Shown one piece after another: positions 16,153-25,289 of a stretch of DNA of 64,000 nt (within the stretch, counting starts at the first letter, position 1; each line of letters begins with the position of its first letter). The position numbers and the translations under genes are program-made. Origin of the DNA: VXNF01 sp965116465 (GTDB lineage Bacteria > Actinomycetota > Acidimicrobiia > Acidimicrobiales > CATQHL01); the NCBI GenBank assembly GCA_965116465.1, contig OZ220687.1, forward strand, positions 3,100,001 through 3,164,000, given 5' to 3'. Below the pieces are notes generated by a model, which saw only the letters and a list, made by a program, of their open reading frames with translations, was not told where the DNA came from and did no database searches.

Positions 16153-16736
16153 ACGGTCTGCTCCTCCCGGTCGGTGACGGTCACACCGAACTCACCGAAG
16201 ATGATCGTGTCGGTCTGATCCCCAGCTACCTCACCACTCGAGGCGACCTGTTCGCCGCCGAGCAACGCAACATCGCATTCGCCCTCCTGCGACGGTCCCC
16301 GTCGTTGGAGGCACTGCTCGACGACAGCTATCTGCGAAGTTTGCACCGGAACATGTTCGGTCACGTCTGGGAATGGGCGGGCCGGTACCGGCGGCGCGAG
16401 ACCAACATCGGCATCGATCCGGCACAGATCGCCACGTCCGTGAGGGTGCTAGTCGACGATGTCGCCGCTTGGGTGGACAATGAGACCTACGAACCCGACG
16501 AAATCGCTGTTCGGTTCCACCACGGCCTCGTGGCCATCCACCCCTTCCCCAACGGCAACGGCCGGCACAGCCGGATCGCAGCGGACTACCTCGCGGATGC
16601 GCTCGGCCGGCCGCGCTTCAGCTGGGGCAGCGACCTCGGTGTCAGCACCGAGGAGTTGCGGGCCACCTACCGCCTAGCACTTCAGCAGGCCGATGCCGGA
16701 GATATAGACGAACTGTTGGTGTTCGCACGCAGCTAG
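16149..16736 (+). CDS. Mobile mystery protein B (Fic domain)
   Basis: Fic-fold protein; Fic enzymes transfer AMP or other nucleotides to target proteins. The core motif here is HPFPNGNGRHSR, with Asn where most active Fic enzymes have Asp or Glu, which is usual for this subfamily as I recall it. LTEDDRVGLIP at the N-terminus and the ETNIGIDPAQIA loop also fit. 195 residues. Coupled to the HTH gene by a 4-nt overlap. Likely the toxin or effector half of a TA-like pair, but activity is not proven. Confidence 0.85.
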   Translation: MNGLLLPVGDGHTELTEDDRVGLIPSYLTTRGDLFAAEQRNIAFALLRRSPSLEALLDDSYLRSLHRNMFGHVWEWAGRYRRRETNIGIDPAQIATSVRVLVDDVAAWVDNETYEPDEIAVRFHHGLVAIHPFPNGNGRHSRIAADYLADALGRPRFSWGSDLGVSTEELRATYRLALQQADAGDIDELLVFARS

Positions 16737-16813
16737 CTGACGACCGGGGACGTCTTCGTTGGAGATGTCCGCCGGCCAGCCGTAAGCGGCAACCCCCGAG
16801 TGGCGAGCCGCGC

Positions 16814-19800
16814 TTACGTGGGCATGCGGTCAGACTCAGGAGGTGACAGGTTGATGCGGAGTCGCGACGCCAACTGCATGAGGTCCGCGTCGGAGCGGTC
16901 AGCTCCGAGGAACTCGACCAACTCCTCTTGGCGGGGTTGGCCGAACGCCAGGCGATACGCCGCGAGCGCCTTGCGGAGCCTTGGCAGCGCCGCCGCATCC
17001 CGACTGAACGGCGGGACGGGCACGTGGCGTTCGATCTTCGCCGGTCCTCGGTGGAATACCCAGTAGGGGACCATCTCGCCGCCGGCAGTCGGTCGTTCCG
17101 GCACGGCCTTCTCGAACAGTTGACTCCACGGGTCGGCGTCGGCGGCCAGTCCACCGGCGAGCAGGCTTGGGCCGAGGGCCGCGGCGATGTTCCGGCGGAC
17201 GGCGTGGCCCTTGTATCGGTGGACGCGCCCCTCGCGTTGCTCCAGATCGACGGGATTGGCGGGCAGGTTCCAGTGGACGACCGCGTGGCACCAGAGATGG
17301 AAGTCCAATCCCTCCTGTCCGATCGAAGTGGACGTGAGGACGAACGGCCAGAACGGGGAGTTGAACGCTCTGGAGACGGATTCGATGCGGGCCTCGCCAC
17401 CGTCGTCGAGCGTCTGGTTGCCGAATGCGACGGCGAAGCGGGTGCGCATCCGGTGTTCGTCGAGATCGATATGAGGGCTGTTATGTCCTCGGTTCGGGAT
17501 GTCCACGCGCAACGAGGAGGTGTGAAGTTCCAGGGCCTCCGCGAGGCACCGGGCGAGGTCGGTGGCTGCCTGCGCGCGCCGTTCGTCGTGCCCCAGCCTG
17601 AGGTACCCGAGCCAGTCTCGGACAACGTGGGCGTGCTCGTCGAGGACGGCTTGGAGGTTGCCGTCGATCGAGTGTCGGAGCACATCACGCCAGTAGCGGC
17701 CGCCGCCTTCGTCGGTGTCGGACTCCTCCGAGCGCCCGCCGGCGGTGCGGGCCGTGACCTCGGGAGCGTTGAAGAAGCTCCTGAACGCGCCACCAACCCG
17801 CGCGGCGTTCAACACGGTGGACTCATGGGCGAGAGAAAGCCCGGAGACCGAGCTGATCGCACGAAGCGCGCACTGTGCCGGTCCGCCGATGGCCAACTCG
17901 GCGAGCACCGTCGTGAGGTCGTCGGGCGGGCGGCCGAGAGCCTCGGGGCCGAATGCGAGCATGGACTTCGCTTCGGAAACATGCGCGTGGAGTCCCCGGT
18001 CGGTTTCGTCGCCTTCCCAGTGGCTGAGGTCGCCTTGGGCAAGTAGGCGAGCCGTCGCCGACGGGTGGCGTTCCTGGTCGAGGAACAGCGGTGCTGCCCA
18101 GTACCACCTCCGGTCGATGACGCCAACGGCCGGAGCGGACCGGACAAGAGGTTCGATGACCTCCGCGGTGCGAGCTTCCACTTCGGCGAGCACGTCGGAG
18201 ACGTGACGGCGCGGGCCGGGTGCCAATGGCCGGGGATCTCCGAGTTCGGCGAGTGTCGAACTCGGCCAGACCAGTATGAACGTGGTCATTGCCGCCGCTC
18301 GGCGGTCACCGGACGCCTCTCCGGGCCGGACTCGCCCGGCGGCGCGCTCGCTGGTACGGAAGGCGAGACGCTGGCCACCGCGTCGCCTGTAGTCCGCGGT
18401 GTAGCCGTGGCTTCGTCCGGCGAAGGCGAGGCGCTCCGCCTCGAAGCTGACCAGCGAGGAGACGACCTTGGGGACGACCGCCCAGCCCGAGAAGATCAAC
18501 CGCTTTGTGAAGCCGGCCGCCTCCGGGCTCTCATACACCGATCCGGCGTCGTAGTACGGGATCGACGCGGGTATCCAGAGCAGTTCGAAGGCTCGATGAC
18601 GCTGCAAGTCGTCGAGCAGCCAGCGAAGTCGCCCGTTCTGGGGGTCAATGCGCTCGTAGGCCTCGATCTCATCCCAGCTCAGTAAGCCCGGACCGGGTTC
18701 GAGCCCTGCGCCATCGGTGAGGTGACCGTCCGCGGCGGCCTGCACGAGGGCCTTCTTCAGCTTGTACTGCTCCATGAAATTGACGAGATAGGGCGCGGAC
18801 TTCCAGTACTCGGTGGGTTCGTGGTGATTGACGGCTTCGGCGAGGTCTCCGAGGCGCACGTAGGAGCGGAGGTCGTGGGGCTCGACGGCGACCTGGGCCG
18901 CCGGCTCCTGGAGCATCCCATCGCGGTCCGGGGTGGCGGCCAGTCGCTCGGTTCGCGCCATCACGCCGCCCAGTTCGGCGCCGATCTGGCCGCAGATCGC
19001 CTCGGCGTCCTTGAGCGACCCGGCCGAGGTGAGCGCCAGGCGGAGGGCTCCGAATCGATCCTGCAGCCGCTCGGTCCGCGCCGAGTTCTGGAATAGGAAG
19101 GAGCAGGTCTCGAGGAGATCCCGGTAGTGGTCACTGTCGGGTTCGTCGCCGGTGGTGTACATGCGGTAGGGGGTCGCGGAGAGCAGCAGGGTTCTGGTGG
19201 CGCGTCCGGTCTGAGGGTCCCGATAGTCGAATAGTCGCTGCGCCAATTGGGCGGCGAAGTCCTCGGGGTCCGGTCGCAGAAGGTCCTTGAAGCGCTGGAA
19301 TTCGTCCAGGATCACGAGGTCGGGCTGCAGCGCCGCGATGCCGACGGACGCCATGATGCGCCGCACCTCGGCGATCAACGTGCTGCGGGGCCCGTGCAAG
19401 TCGTCGGGGAACGTGCGCTTCCACGCCAGCCCGTCGACGAGTTCGTCGAACAGATCGCGCAGGGTTGGACGGCCGAGGGCGCGCCGCGAGCGTTCGATCT
19501 CTGCGAGCAGCTTGTCGAACTCCTCGAGCGATCCCTGGATGCGGGGTCGGTACTGCCGCTCCCACCAACACAGCCGCTCGTCACGATCCTGCCGGGTGCC
19601 CTTCCAGACGCCGTGCCAGAAGATCCACCGAGCCCGCGGGATCATGACGTTCGAGCCCCAGGCGGCGCGCAGGAATGCGTAGGCCAGGCAGCGCTCGCGG
19701 AACCTGCCTGTGCTGCGCCCGAACTTGAGCGACGTTCCAGGTGTGATCGCAAGCAGGTTGATGCCCGTCTGCCGGCCGTCGCCGGAATTCAGATCTGCGA

Positions 19801-20131
19801 GAGGGAGCATGGTGAGCCGCTCGACGTCGGCAAGCGGCTGGATGCCCTCGGGGACGAGCTTGCGAACGTTCTGGCGCGCGATCGCCGCGTTCGAGCACAC
19901 GTAGACGATGTCGTGCCGTGCGTCGCCGGTTCGCCGCAGGTGGTCGATGACCTGGGCGACGACGCCCTTGGCGACGTGGGTCTTGCCGAGTCCGACCTCG
20001 TCGGCGACCAGGAAGCGGGTTGCGGGGTCCTCCTCCGCGAACATCCGCTCGAATGCCCAGCGGGCGGTCCGCCGTTGGAAGTCCTTCAGGTCGGCGAGGA
20101 CCGCCTCGACGTCGACATGCTGAGCGGTCAC
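16814..20131 (-). CDS. SNF2/SF2-type helicase of a three-gene defence-like operon
   Basis: Large ATPase (1105 residues) with Walker A ADEVGLGKT at residues 43-51, a Walker B/DEAH variant ILDEFQRF near residue 275, motif III LLLSATPYRM, and C-terminal helicase motifs IQEGLDF-like (SIGQEGLDFHLW) and QREGRVHRYKG. It is the last gene of an operon with a PLD-fold protein and a DUF6361-type protein. The GTG start overlaps the PLD stop (GTGA). The gene set resembles what I recall of the Azaca anti-phage system (ZacA, ZacB, ZacC); that name is from memory and unverified. Role inferred: DNA/RNA translocase of a defence complex. Confidence 0.8.
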   Translation of the reverse strand: MTAQHVDVEAVLADLKDFQRRTARWAFERMFAEEDPATRFLVADEVGLGKTHVAKGVVAQVIDHLRRTGDARHDIVYVCSNAAIARQNVRKLVPEGIQPLADVERLTMLPLADLNSGDGRQTGINLLAITPGTSLKFGRSTGRFRERCLAYAFLRAAWGSNVMIPRARWIFWHGVWKGTRQDRDERLCWWERQYRPRIQGSLEEFDKLLAEIERSRRALGRPTLRDLFDELVDGLAWKRTFPDDLHGPRSTLIAEVRRIMASVGIAALQPDLVILDEFQRFKDLLRPDPEDFAAQLAQRLFDYRDPQTGRATRTLLLSATPYRMYTTGDEPDSDHYRDLLETCSFLFQNSARTERLQDRFGALRLALTSAGSLKDAEAICGQIGAELGGVMARTERLAATPDRDGMLQEPAAQVAVEPHDLRSYVRLGDLAEAVNHHEPTEYWKSAPYLVNFMEQYKLKKALVQAAADGHLTDGAGLEPGPGLLSWDEIEAYERIDPQNGRLRWLLDDLQRHRAFELLWIPASIPYYDAGSVYESPEAAGFTKRLIFSGWAVVPKVVSSLVSFEAERLAFAGRSHGYTADYRRRGGQRLAFRTSERAAGRVRPGEASGDRRAAAMTTFILVWPSSTLAELGDPRPLAPGPRRHVSDVLAEVEARTAEVIEPLVRSAPAVGVIDRRWYWAAPLFLDQERHPSATARLLAQGDLSHWEGDETDRGLHAHVSEAKSMLAFGPEALGRPPDDLTTVLAELAIGGPAQCALRAISSVSGLSLAHESTVLNAARVGGAFRSFFNAPEVTARTAGGRSEESDTDEGGGRYWRDVLRHSIDGNLQAVLDEHAHVVRDWLGYLRLGHDERRAQAATDLARCLAEALELHTSSLRVDIPNRGHNSPHIDLDEHRMRTRFAVAFGNQTLDDGGEARIESVSRAFNSPFWPFVLTSTSIGQEGLDFHLWCHAVVHWNLPANPVDLEQREGRVHRYKGHAVRRNIAAALGPSLLAGGLAADADPWSQLFEKAVPERPTAGGEMVPYWVFHRGPAKIERHVPVPPFSRDAAALPRLRKALAAYRLAFGQPRQEELVEFLGADRSDADLMQLASRLRINLSPPESDRMPT

Positions 20132-21951
20132 GGCGCTGCGCTCCCTCGGTGCGCCACGTCGTAGATCGTCGCCCAGAGTTCGGCGAAGCCCGGCGGGAGG
20201 GCATCGTCGGACGCCAGGTCGGACACGAGCGGGTGCAGTCCGGCGAGCTTCGCGGGGTCCCGGCGCATCGTTCGCAGCAGCTTCTCCAGGACCGGGAGGC
20301 TCGACGGTCCGTCCCGGCCGTCGTCGACACTCCTGCCGACCCCTTGGATGGCGTCGAGCAGGGTCATCTGGTCCGGATCCTCATCGAGATCGAGCAGCGC
20401 CAGGAGATAGCGCAGGAACCGCTCCGCGTTCCCCACGAGGGCGCGCATCAGCAAGCGCTCCCGGGACTCGGGTACGCCGTCGAGAGGGACCGGAACGACG
20501 AAACCGACCTGTCGGTCGTCGTCCTCGCGCACGAGTTCGAATGCGAGGAAGCCGCTGACGGCCTCGAGGGTCGTCTCGAAACGAGCCTCCAAGGGCTCAC
20601 CTGCAGCGATCCGTCTCCGGTTCCCCGCGGATGCGAGTGGCCAGCAGTGGATCACCGCCCCGTCGGGGCTGGGCAGGGGTTCGAGCGACCGGTAGGTGAC
20701 CGCCCATCCGGTTCCGCTCTCCTCCACGGAACCGTCGAATCGCAGCCTCGAGATGGCGCGGCGGGCGCTGTCAAGTGCTCCCTGGCCGTTGCCGTTCGGC
20801 TCGGGAGGCGGTTCGGCCCGGTAGTAGGTCCGGAAGAAGTCACGGAGGCCTTGCTCGTCGCCGGTGCCATTGCAGAGCCGATCGATGCCGAGCACGTTCC
20901 TGGCGCCGACGAGTTCCAGCAGAATCTCGACGTTGCTGCTGAACGCCGCGCCGGTGGCGTTCGCCGACCCGAGGAAGAGGCGTGCCCGGCGCTTGTCTTC
21001 GAACGCGAAGACCTTGGCGTGCAGTCCCACAAGCGGCCGGCCGGGATCGTGGGGTGATGATCGTGACTCGTCGGCCGCGAAGTCCGGCGCGCTGCCATCG
21101 TCGAAGGTATGAACGGTCTCCACCCGGGCAAGCGACGCGGGCTCGAGGTTGTCGAGCCATTCCGGAGTGCTGACGAGTTCGTCCACCGCTATCGGATGCA
21201 CCTTGGTGAAGAAGTCATCGCTGACGAACGGTGAGATGATCAGCGACCGCTCGGCGCTGGCCGGTAGTGGTGAAGGTGTGGCGGTCAGGCCCAGTACGTG
21301 GGTTCGAAGGTCCTCTACCCCGGCAGGCAGGGCGAACCTCGCGGTCCCGAGCACATCCGTCAGCGATCGGACGCGTTCGAGGTGGTCCGCAGGGATGTCG
21401 TCAACCGCAGTGTCGAGGAGTCCCTCGAACAGGTGGCCGACGGGTGCCAGCGACGCACCGGCCGCGTCGACCGTCTCGTCGAGGCGGACCACGGTGTCCC
21501 AACTCGCGTCGAACGTGAGGTTCCGGCTGGCGACGAGTACGCGTAGCCGCTGCTCGCTCGGCCGGCCGCCCGCCGGCTCACCGGCAGTCTCGTAGCGCAG
21601 CACCCACACTTTGGGGTGCACGATCCCGCCGCGCGGGGCGAGAACGGGGACGACCGCCTGCTCGAGGAAGGCGAACACTCGCCGCGAGGGCGGTAGGGCG
21701 ATCTCGCCGGCCTGGCAGAACACGGAGAGCTTGCCGGCGTGGGTCCGCAACGCGTGCAGCAGTTCGATGGGTTCGTGCTGGCTCGCGTCGGAGACGATGC
21801 CATCGGGTCCGGTGAGCGCCAGCGCGGCGGGTGCCGCCAGCAGCGCCTGAAGGTCGAGCGTGAACGTTACTGCCATGGCCGATTCCAGGCCGAAGCCGCC
21901 CGGGGGCCGCAACGCGTCGATCAGGGTGAGGCGGTTGGTGGGTTGGAGCAT
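20128..21951 (-). CDS. Phospholipase D-like (HKD-type) nuclease-fold protein
   Basis: 607 residues with two PLD-like half motifs: HPKVWVLRY plus VASRNLTFDAS (about residue 115 onward) and HAKVFAFED plus FLGSANATGAAF (about residue 330 onward). PLD-fold proteins in defence loci are usually nucleases. The frame is open up to 22011, but the ATG at 21951 overlaps the preceding stop by 1 nt (TGATG) and is preferred. Middle gene of the operon, coupled on both sides. Confidence 0.8.
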   Translation of the reverse strand: MLQPTNRLTLIDALRPPGGFGLESAMAVTFTLDLQALLAAPAALALTGPDGIVSDASQHEPIELLHALRTHAGKLSVFCQAGEIALPPSRRVFAFLEQAVVPVLAPRGGIVHPKVWVLRYETAGEPAGGRPSEQRLRVLVASRNLTFDASWDTVVRLDETVDAAGASLAPVGHLFEGLLDTAVDDIPADHLERVRSLTDVLGTARFALPAGVEDLRTHVLGLTATPSPLPASAERSLIISPFVSDDFFTKVHPIAVDELVSTPEWLDNLEPASLARVETVHTFDDGSAPDFAADESRSSPHDPGRPLVGLHAKVFAFEDKRRARLFLGSANATGAAFSSNVEILLELVGARNVLGIDRLCNGTGDEQGLRDFFRTYYRAEPPPEPNGNGQGALDSARRAISRLRFDGSVEESGTGWAVTYRSLEPLPSPDGAVIHCWPLASAGNRRRIAAGEPLEARFETTLEAVSGFLAFELVREDDDRQVGFVVPVPLDGVPESRERLLMRALVGNAERFLRYLLALLDLDEDPDQMTLLDAIQGVGRSVDDGRDGPSSLPVLEKLLRTMRRDPAKLAGLHPLVSDLASDDALPPGFAELWATIYDVAHRGSAAP

Positions 21952-23180
21952 CAGGGCGTCGCCTCCAGCGCCTTGTCGAGGTCCGCGAGGTAACTCTTGG
22001 TGATCGACCACCGGTAGCTGAGCTGACCGCCCCCCGCCGCCTGGCCCCAGTTCTCCAGGGCGGTGCGGTGGGCAAGCCGGGCTCGCTTCGACTTGAGCTG
22101 GATCTCCCGGTCGACGATGCGCCTGTGGGTCGCTCGATCCTCAATGAAGCGGTGCGGATCATCCACCGCCCGCCGCGCCACAAAGTTCACGAAGTCCTGG
22201 GTCGCGCCACCAATGCGATGGATCGCGAGGACCCGCCAGAACTCGGGGAGATCGTCGACCCAGGAACACAGGTCTTCGGAGCGGTCCGTGAGCAAGTGGG
22301 CCCAGTCATCGAGGCGGCCAAGTTGCTGCTCTTCGAGTTCGTCGGTGTTCCAATCGAACTCCGCCCTCGCCTTGCGCGCGAGGAGCACGTTGTAGATCAG
22401 CTGGGGCCCCAGGGTCAGCTCGGAGAAGCAGCGGGCGTGGCGCAATAGTCCCACGAGACGGTCGGACATCCCGTCCGTTGGCACTTCCCAGGGGAAGTCG
22501 GCGTCCGCGGCGACGTCCGGCATGCCACACAGGACGGCCAGCAGCGTGCCCGGGTGGTGCCGCCGGATGTAGTCGACCAGAACCTGCGCCTCCTCACGAC
22601 GCAGTTCCAGAGTGATCTCGCCCCGCAGGAAGTCCTCTGGAGGTGGGGGGATGGGCGCCCACATCGACACCGAACGCGCCGTCGCATTGCGGTCGTCATC
22701 GCGCTCGGGCTGAAGCCGTCCCAGGGCCGCCGCTCGCTGCGCGTACTCGGCGATGCTGAGATCGAGCCGTCGCAGACCCCAGCTACCCAGACCACCCCAG
22801 TACGCCTCGCTCGGCATGCGCTTGAGATCCCGGCCGGCGGTGTAGCCGATCACCCCGTTGTCCGGCCCCAGATGGCGGAGGCAGTCGATGAGCTGCGCCT
22901 CGTCCTCGCGGAGCCGGCGGGCGAAGTCGGCCGGAGCGACGCGCTGCCTTTCCAGCCGGGAGAAGATCCAGGGCAGGAAGATGAAGTAGCGGAGCCTGGT
23001 CTGGATGGTCGAGGTGCCGGGGCTGAGCATCGCCGAGAAGGCGTCGCGCACGGTGCCCAGGCCCAACTCGTCGAGGGTTCCGGGTTCTTCGAGCGAGCGG
23101 AGCAGCGTGCCCACTCGTTCACTCGCAGCTGCGTCGAGATCGAGCCAGCCAAGCGACGACGCCGGCGCGTAGGTGGTCAT
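21951..23180 (-). CDS. DUF6361-like protein, first gene of the helicase/PLD operon
   Basis: 409-residue soluble protein that I recognise only as resembling DUF6361. It opens with LGWLDLDAAASERVGTLL and contains GLGTVRDAFSAMLSPGTSTIQTR-type sequence, YFIFLPWIFSRLE, and a YWGGLGSWGLRR segment. It heads a minus-strand operon with the PLD and helicase genes, which is the main clue to function. Its start faces an ion-channel gene across a 308-nt divergent gap. Biochemical activity unknown. Confidence 0.72.
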   Translation of the reverse strand: MTTYAPASSLGWLDLDAAASERVGTLLRSLEEPGTLDELGLGTVRDAFSAMLSPGTSTIQTRLRYFIFLPWIFSRLERQRVAPADFARRLREDEAQLIDCLRHLGPDNGVIGYTAGRDLKRMPSEAYWGGLGSWGLRRLDLSIAEYAQRAAALGRLQPERDDDRNATARSVSMWAPIPPPPEDFLRGEITLELRREEAQVLVDYIRRHHPGTLLAVLCGMPDVAADADFPWEVPTDGMSDRLVGLLRHARCFSELTLGPQLIYNVLLARKARAEFDWNTDELEEQQLGRLDDWAHLLTDRSEDLCSWVDDLPEFWRVLAIHRIGGATQDFVNFVARRAVDDPHRFIEDRATHRRIVDREIQLKSKRARLAHRTALENWGQAAGGGQLSYRWSITKSYLADLDKALEATP

Positions 23181-23488
23181 GTTGTTCGTTCCTGGCCTGC
23201 GGCAGGCTCCGGAGTGGGCGGCGCCATCACGGGATAGTCAATCACCGCGGCGACCGCACGTTGAGTGTGGCTCTTCATCGTGCCTGCTCAGCGCTGTCGA
23301 CGGCGTGGCACTCCCGGCGTCCCTCATCAAATCGATGTGGAGGTTCTACAGCAGGGGTGTGACACGATGACCCACTCGCCGCAACCGAACCTTTCCGAGT
23401 CGTGGCTGTCGAGGGGTCGGCGAGCCGGGGGGAGACACCCCCCGGTGGTAGCGTCACCCCCCATTCGTCTACGGCCTGGGGTGGCGGC
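23181..23488. promoter_or_regulatory. Divergent intergenic region between the DUF6361-like and ion-channel genes
   Basis: No credible gene. It must hold the promoter of the minus-strand three-gene operon. It also contains a strong palindrome, CCGGGGGG (23425-23432) and CCCCCCGG (23438-23445), perfect over 8 bp with a 5-nt loop, 43 nt before the channel start. The hairpin has no T-run, so a leader structure is as likely as a terminator. Confidence 0.5.
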
Positions 23489-24199
23489 GTGAGAGCTCAA
23501 CGGCCCGTCTGGGATCCCTTCGACATCGCAACTCGCCGTGGCCGTCTCGTGGAGAGTGTGCTCGGCTTGTTCGTGCTGGCGTCGGTCGCTGTCGTGATCG
23601 CCGAGACGACGCTGGATCCGGCCGGGACAGCGTTTCGCCGGTTGGCACGAATCGACTTCGCGATCTGGGTGATCTTCTGTATCGAGTATGTGGCGCGCCT
23701 GGCGACGGCGCGGCCGCGGCGTCGCTACATCTTCTCGTTCTTGGGAATCGTGGACCTGCTCGCGGTCGTGGCGGGAATACCTGCGATTGCGGGGCTTCGC
23801 ACGGTCAAGATCCTCCGCCTGCTGCGGGCTCTGCGTGTCCTGAAGTTGGTGCGGCTCAGTAACGCCATCGATCGCTTCAAGGCCGCGTTCGCGGACATCA
23901 AGGACGAGTTGGCCATCTACCTGGGTGCCACAGCGGTGCTGACGTTCATCGCCTCCTACGGCATCTACGAGTTGGAGCACGAGGTGAACGAGAACTACGG
24001 CAACATATTTGAGTGCACCTACTGGGCCGTCGCCTCGATGACCGCTGGCGCTGAGGGTTACGCACCGGTAACGGTGGGTGGCAAGCTTCTGTCCATGGTC
24101 CTCGTGCTGTTCGGTCTGGGCATCGTGGCGGTCCCATCGGGCCTGATGGCCTCAGCTCTGTCCAAGCAACCCAACCCCGGCGAGGACTCGGACCGTTGA
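23489..24199 (+). CDS. Voltage-gated-like cation channel with unusual pore sequence
   Basis: Six-segment ion-channel architecture in 236 residues: S1-S3, an Arg-rich S4 (LRTVKILRLLRALRVLKLVR) and a pore helix and S6 (GKLLSMVLVLFGLGIVAVPSGL). The K+ filter TVGYGD expected after YWAVASMT is replaced by AGAEGYAP, so ion choice cannot be predicted. The GTG at 23489 is preferred; the frame extends to a GTG at 23402 but that stretch is low-complexity and contains the hairpin. Its stop overlaps a TTG start of the next gene (TTGA). Confidence 0.75.
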   Translation: MRAQRPVWDPFDIATRRGRLVESVLGLFVLASVAVVIAETTLDPAGTAFRRLARIDFAIWVIFCIEYVARLATARPRRRYIFSFLGIVDLLAVVAGIPAIAGLRTVKILRLLRALRVLKLVRLSNAIDRFKAAFADIKDELAIYLGATAVLTFIASYGIYELEHEVNENYGNIFECTYWAVASMTAGAEGYAPVTVGGKLLSMVLVLFGLGIVAVPSGLMASALSKQPNPGEDSDR

Positions 24200-24932
24200 G
24201 GCGCTCCCGGCGAGGCAGCGAGCGCTTGGCGGTCCTCGACACCGAGACGACCGGATTCTCCAAGACTGATCGCATCGTCGAGATAGCAGTACTCACGGTC
24301 GTGAACGGCGAGATCGTCGACGAGTTGACACGCTCCTGCAGCCCCAGCGCGACCCGGGGCCGGTGCACATCCACGGGATTACCCCCACCATGGTCCAATC
24401 AGCGCCGCGATTTGCCGACGTGGTGCACGACATCGCAGTTCGCCTCGACGGGGCGGTGCTGGTGGCACACAACATTCACTTTGATCTGAGAATGCTGCGG
24501 CAGGAGTTCGATCGGATCGCAGCAGCGGAGTTTGACGCCGGCGAGGGGATCTGCACCTACCGCCTCACCCGGAAGAAACTGTCCGTTGCTGCCGCAGAGG
24601 CAGGCCTGGGAGCGACGTCCCACACAGCCCTCGGCGACGCCCGAGCAGCCGCCGCCATCTCGGCACCGCCGAACGATCAACTGGAACTCTTGGCCGGAAT
24701 GCGGGTCTGCTTCACCGGCACTTCAACGGTCGACGGCGAACCGATGCGACGTGACGTACTGGAGGGACTTGCGGAGAACCACTGGTTGGTGACCGTGGCG
24801 AATGTGTCCCGGAGATGCGACGTGCTGGTTGCCGCCGACCCGCTTTCCCAATCCGGCAAAGCAAACAAGGCCCGCACGTACAGCATCCCAATCATCTCCA
24901 CTGAAGACTTCCTCGGCGCACTCACTCAGTGA
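24196..24932 (+). pseudogene. DnaQ-like 3'-5' exonuclease with BRCT domain, frameshifted
   Basis: The first frame (24196 onward) encodes LAVLDTETTGFSKTDRIVEI, the ExoI motif of DEDD exonucleases. The continuation is in another frame: HIHGITPTMV, VLVAHNIHFDLRML (ExoII) and SHTALGDARA (ExoIII), then a BRCT domain (LAGMRVCFTGTSTVDGEPMR onward). The shift lies at about 24325-24360 and equals the loss of one base. As written the gene is broken; a sequencing error is also possible. It starts at a TTG overlapping the channel stop. The family resembles DNA polymerase III epsilon-like proteins. Confidence 0.75.
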
Positions 24933-25075
24933 CAGCCGCGTCGCCCCACCGGTCCGTGGTCGAGGTACAGCTCATTGAGGACTTCATCGCCGCCATCCTC
25001 GACGACGTCGACAAGCGTTCTCTTCGTGACCTTGTTCCTCACGTGCTCGTTGAGCCATCGCAACCCGAGGGTTAG
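24929..25075 (+). CDS. Small ORF, hypothetical (48 residues)
   Basis: A GTG overlapping the exonuclease stop (GTGA) opens a 48-residue frame containing EVQLIEDFIAAILDDVDKRS and ending in VEPSQPEG. The coupling and the hydrophobic/acidic helical pattern are in favour; the short length and lack of a known family are against. It may be a fragment. Confidence 0.35.
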   Translation: MTAASPHRSVVEVQLIEDFIAAILDDVDKRSLRDLVPHVLVEPSQPEG

Positions 25076-25101
25076 TGGTTCAATCGGCGCTCGACGATTG
25101 T

Positions 25102-25217
25102 TCCGCGCCGACTCCTACGACCGCTCCTCGTGCATGCCAGCAACCCTGCTGGCCGTCCGCGCCGTCGCCGACCGCCCCGGCCTGACCATCGGCCTGGAAC
25201 CCCTCCTGGGCCTCTAG
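25102..25217 (+). pseudogene. dapB 3'-terminal fragment (direct repeat, copy 2)
   Basis: Encodes the DapB C-terminus RADSYDRSSCMPATLLAVRA onward to GLEPLLGL and the stop, differing from the true dapB end in two residues (Phe to Cys, Gly to Ala). It lies 9665 bp from copy 1 in the same orientation. No N-terminal part of dapB is present, so it is a remnant. It could be the original end of the chromosomal gene displaced by an insertion, or the end brought by an incoming element. Confidence 0.85.
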
Positions 25218-25289
25218 CCGAACCCGGCGCCCCGGCAGCCGCGATCTACCGTCCGGGGCGAGGGGCTGGCCGGCTCGCCCTTTGGGGCA

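Noticed and set aside
24196..24932. Frame change as programmed frameshifting
   Set aside because: No slippery heptamer or downstream pseudoknot seen at the junction; decay or sequencing error is simpler.
25060..25100. tRNA-like GTGGTTCAATC near the repeat, as a possible integration site
   Set aside because: No acceptor or anticodon stem could be built around it.
24975..25217. 80-residue frame ending in the dapB fragment
   Set aside because: Its N-terminal half is an off-frame reading of the small ORF and its second half is only the DapB tail; a chance join.
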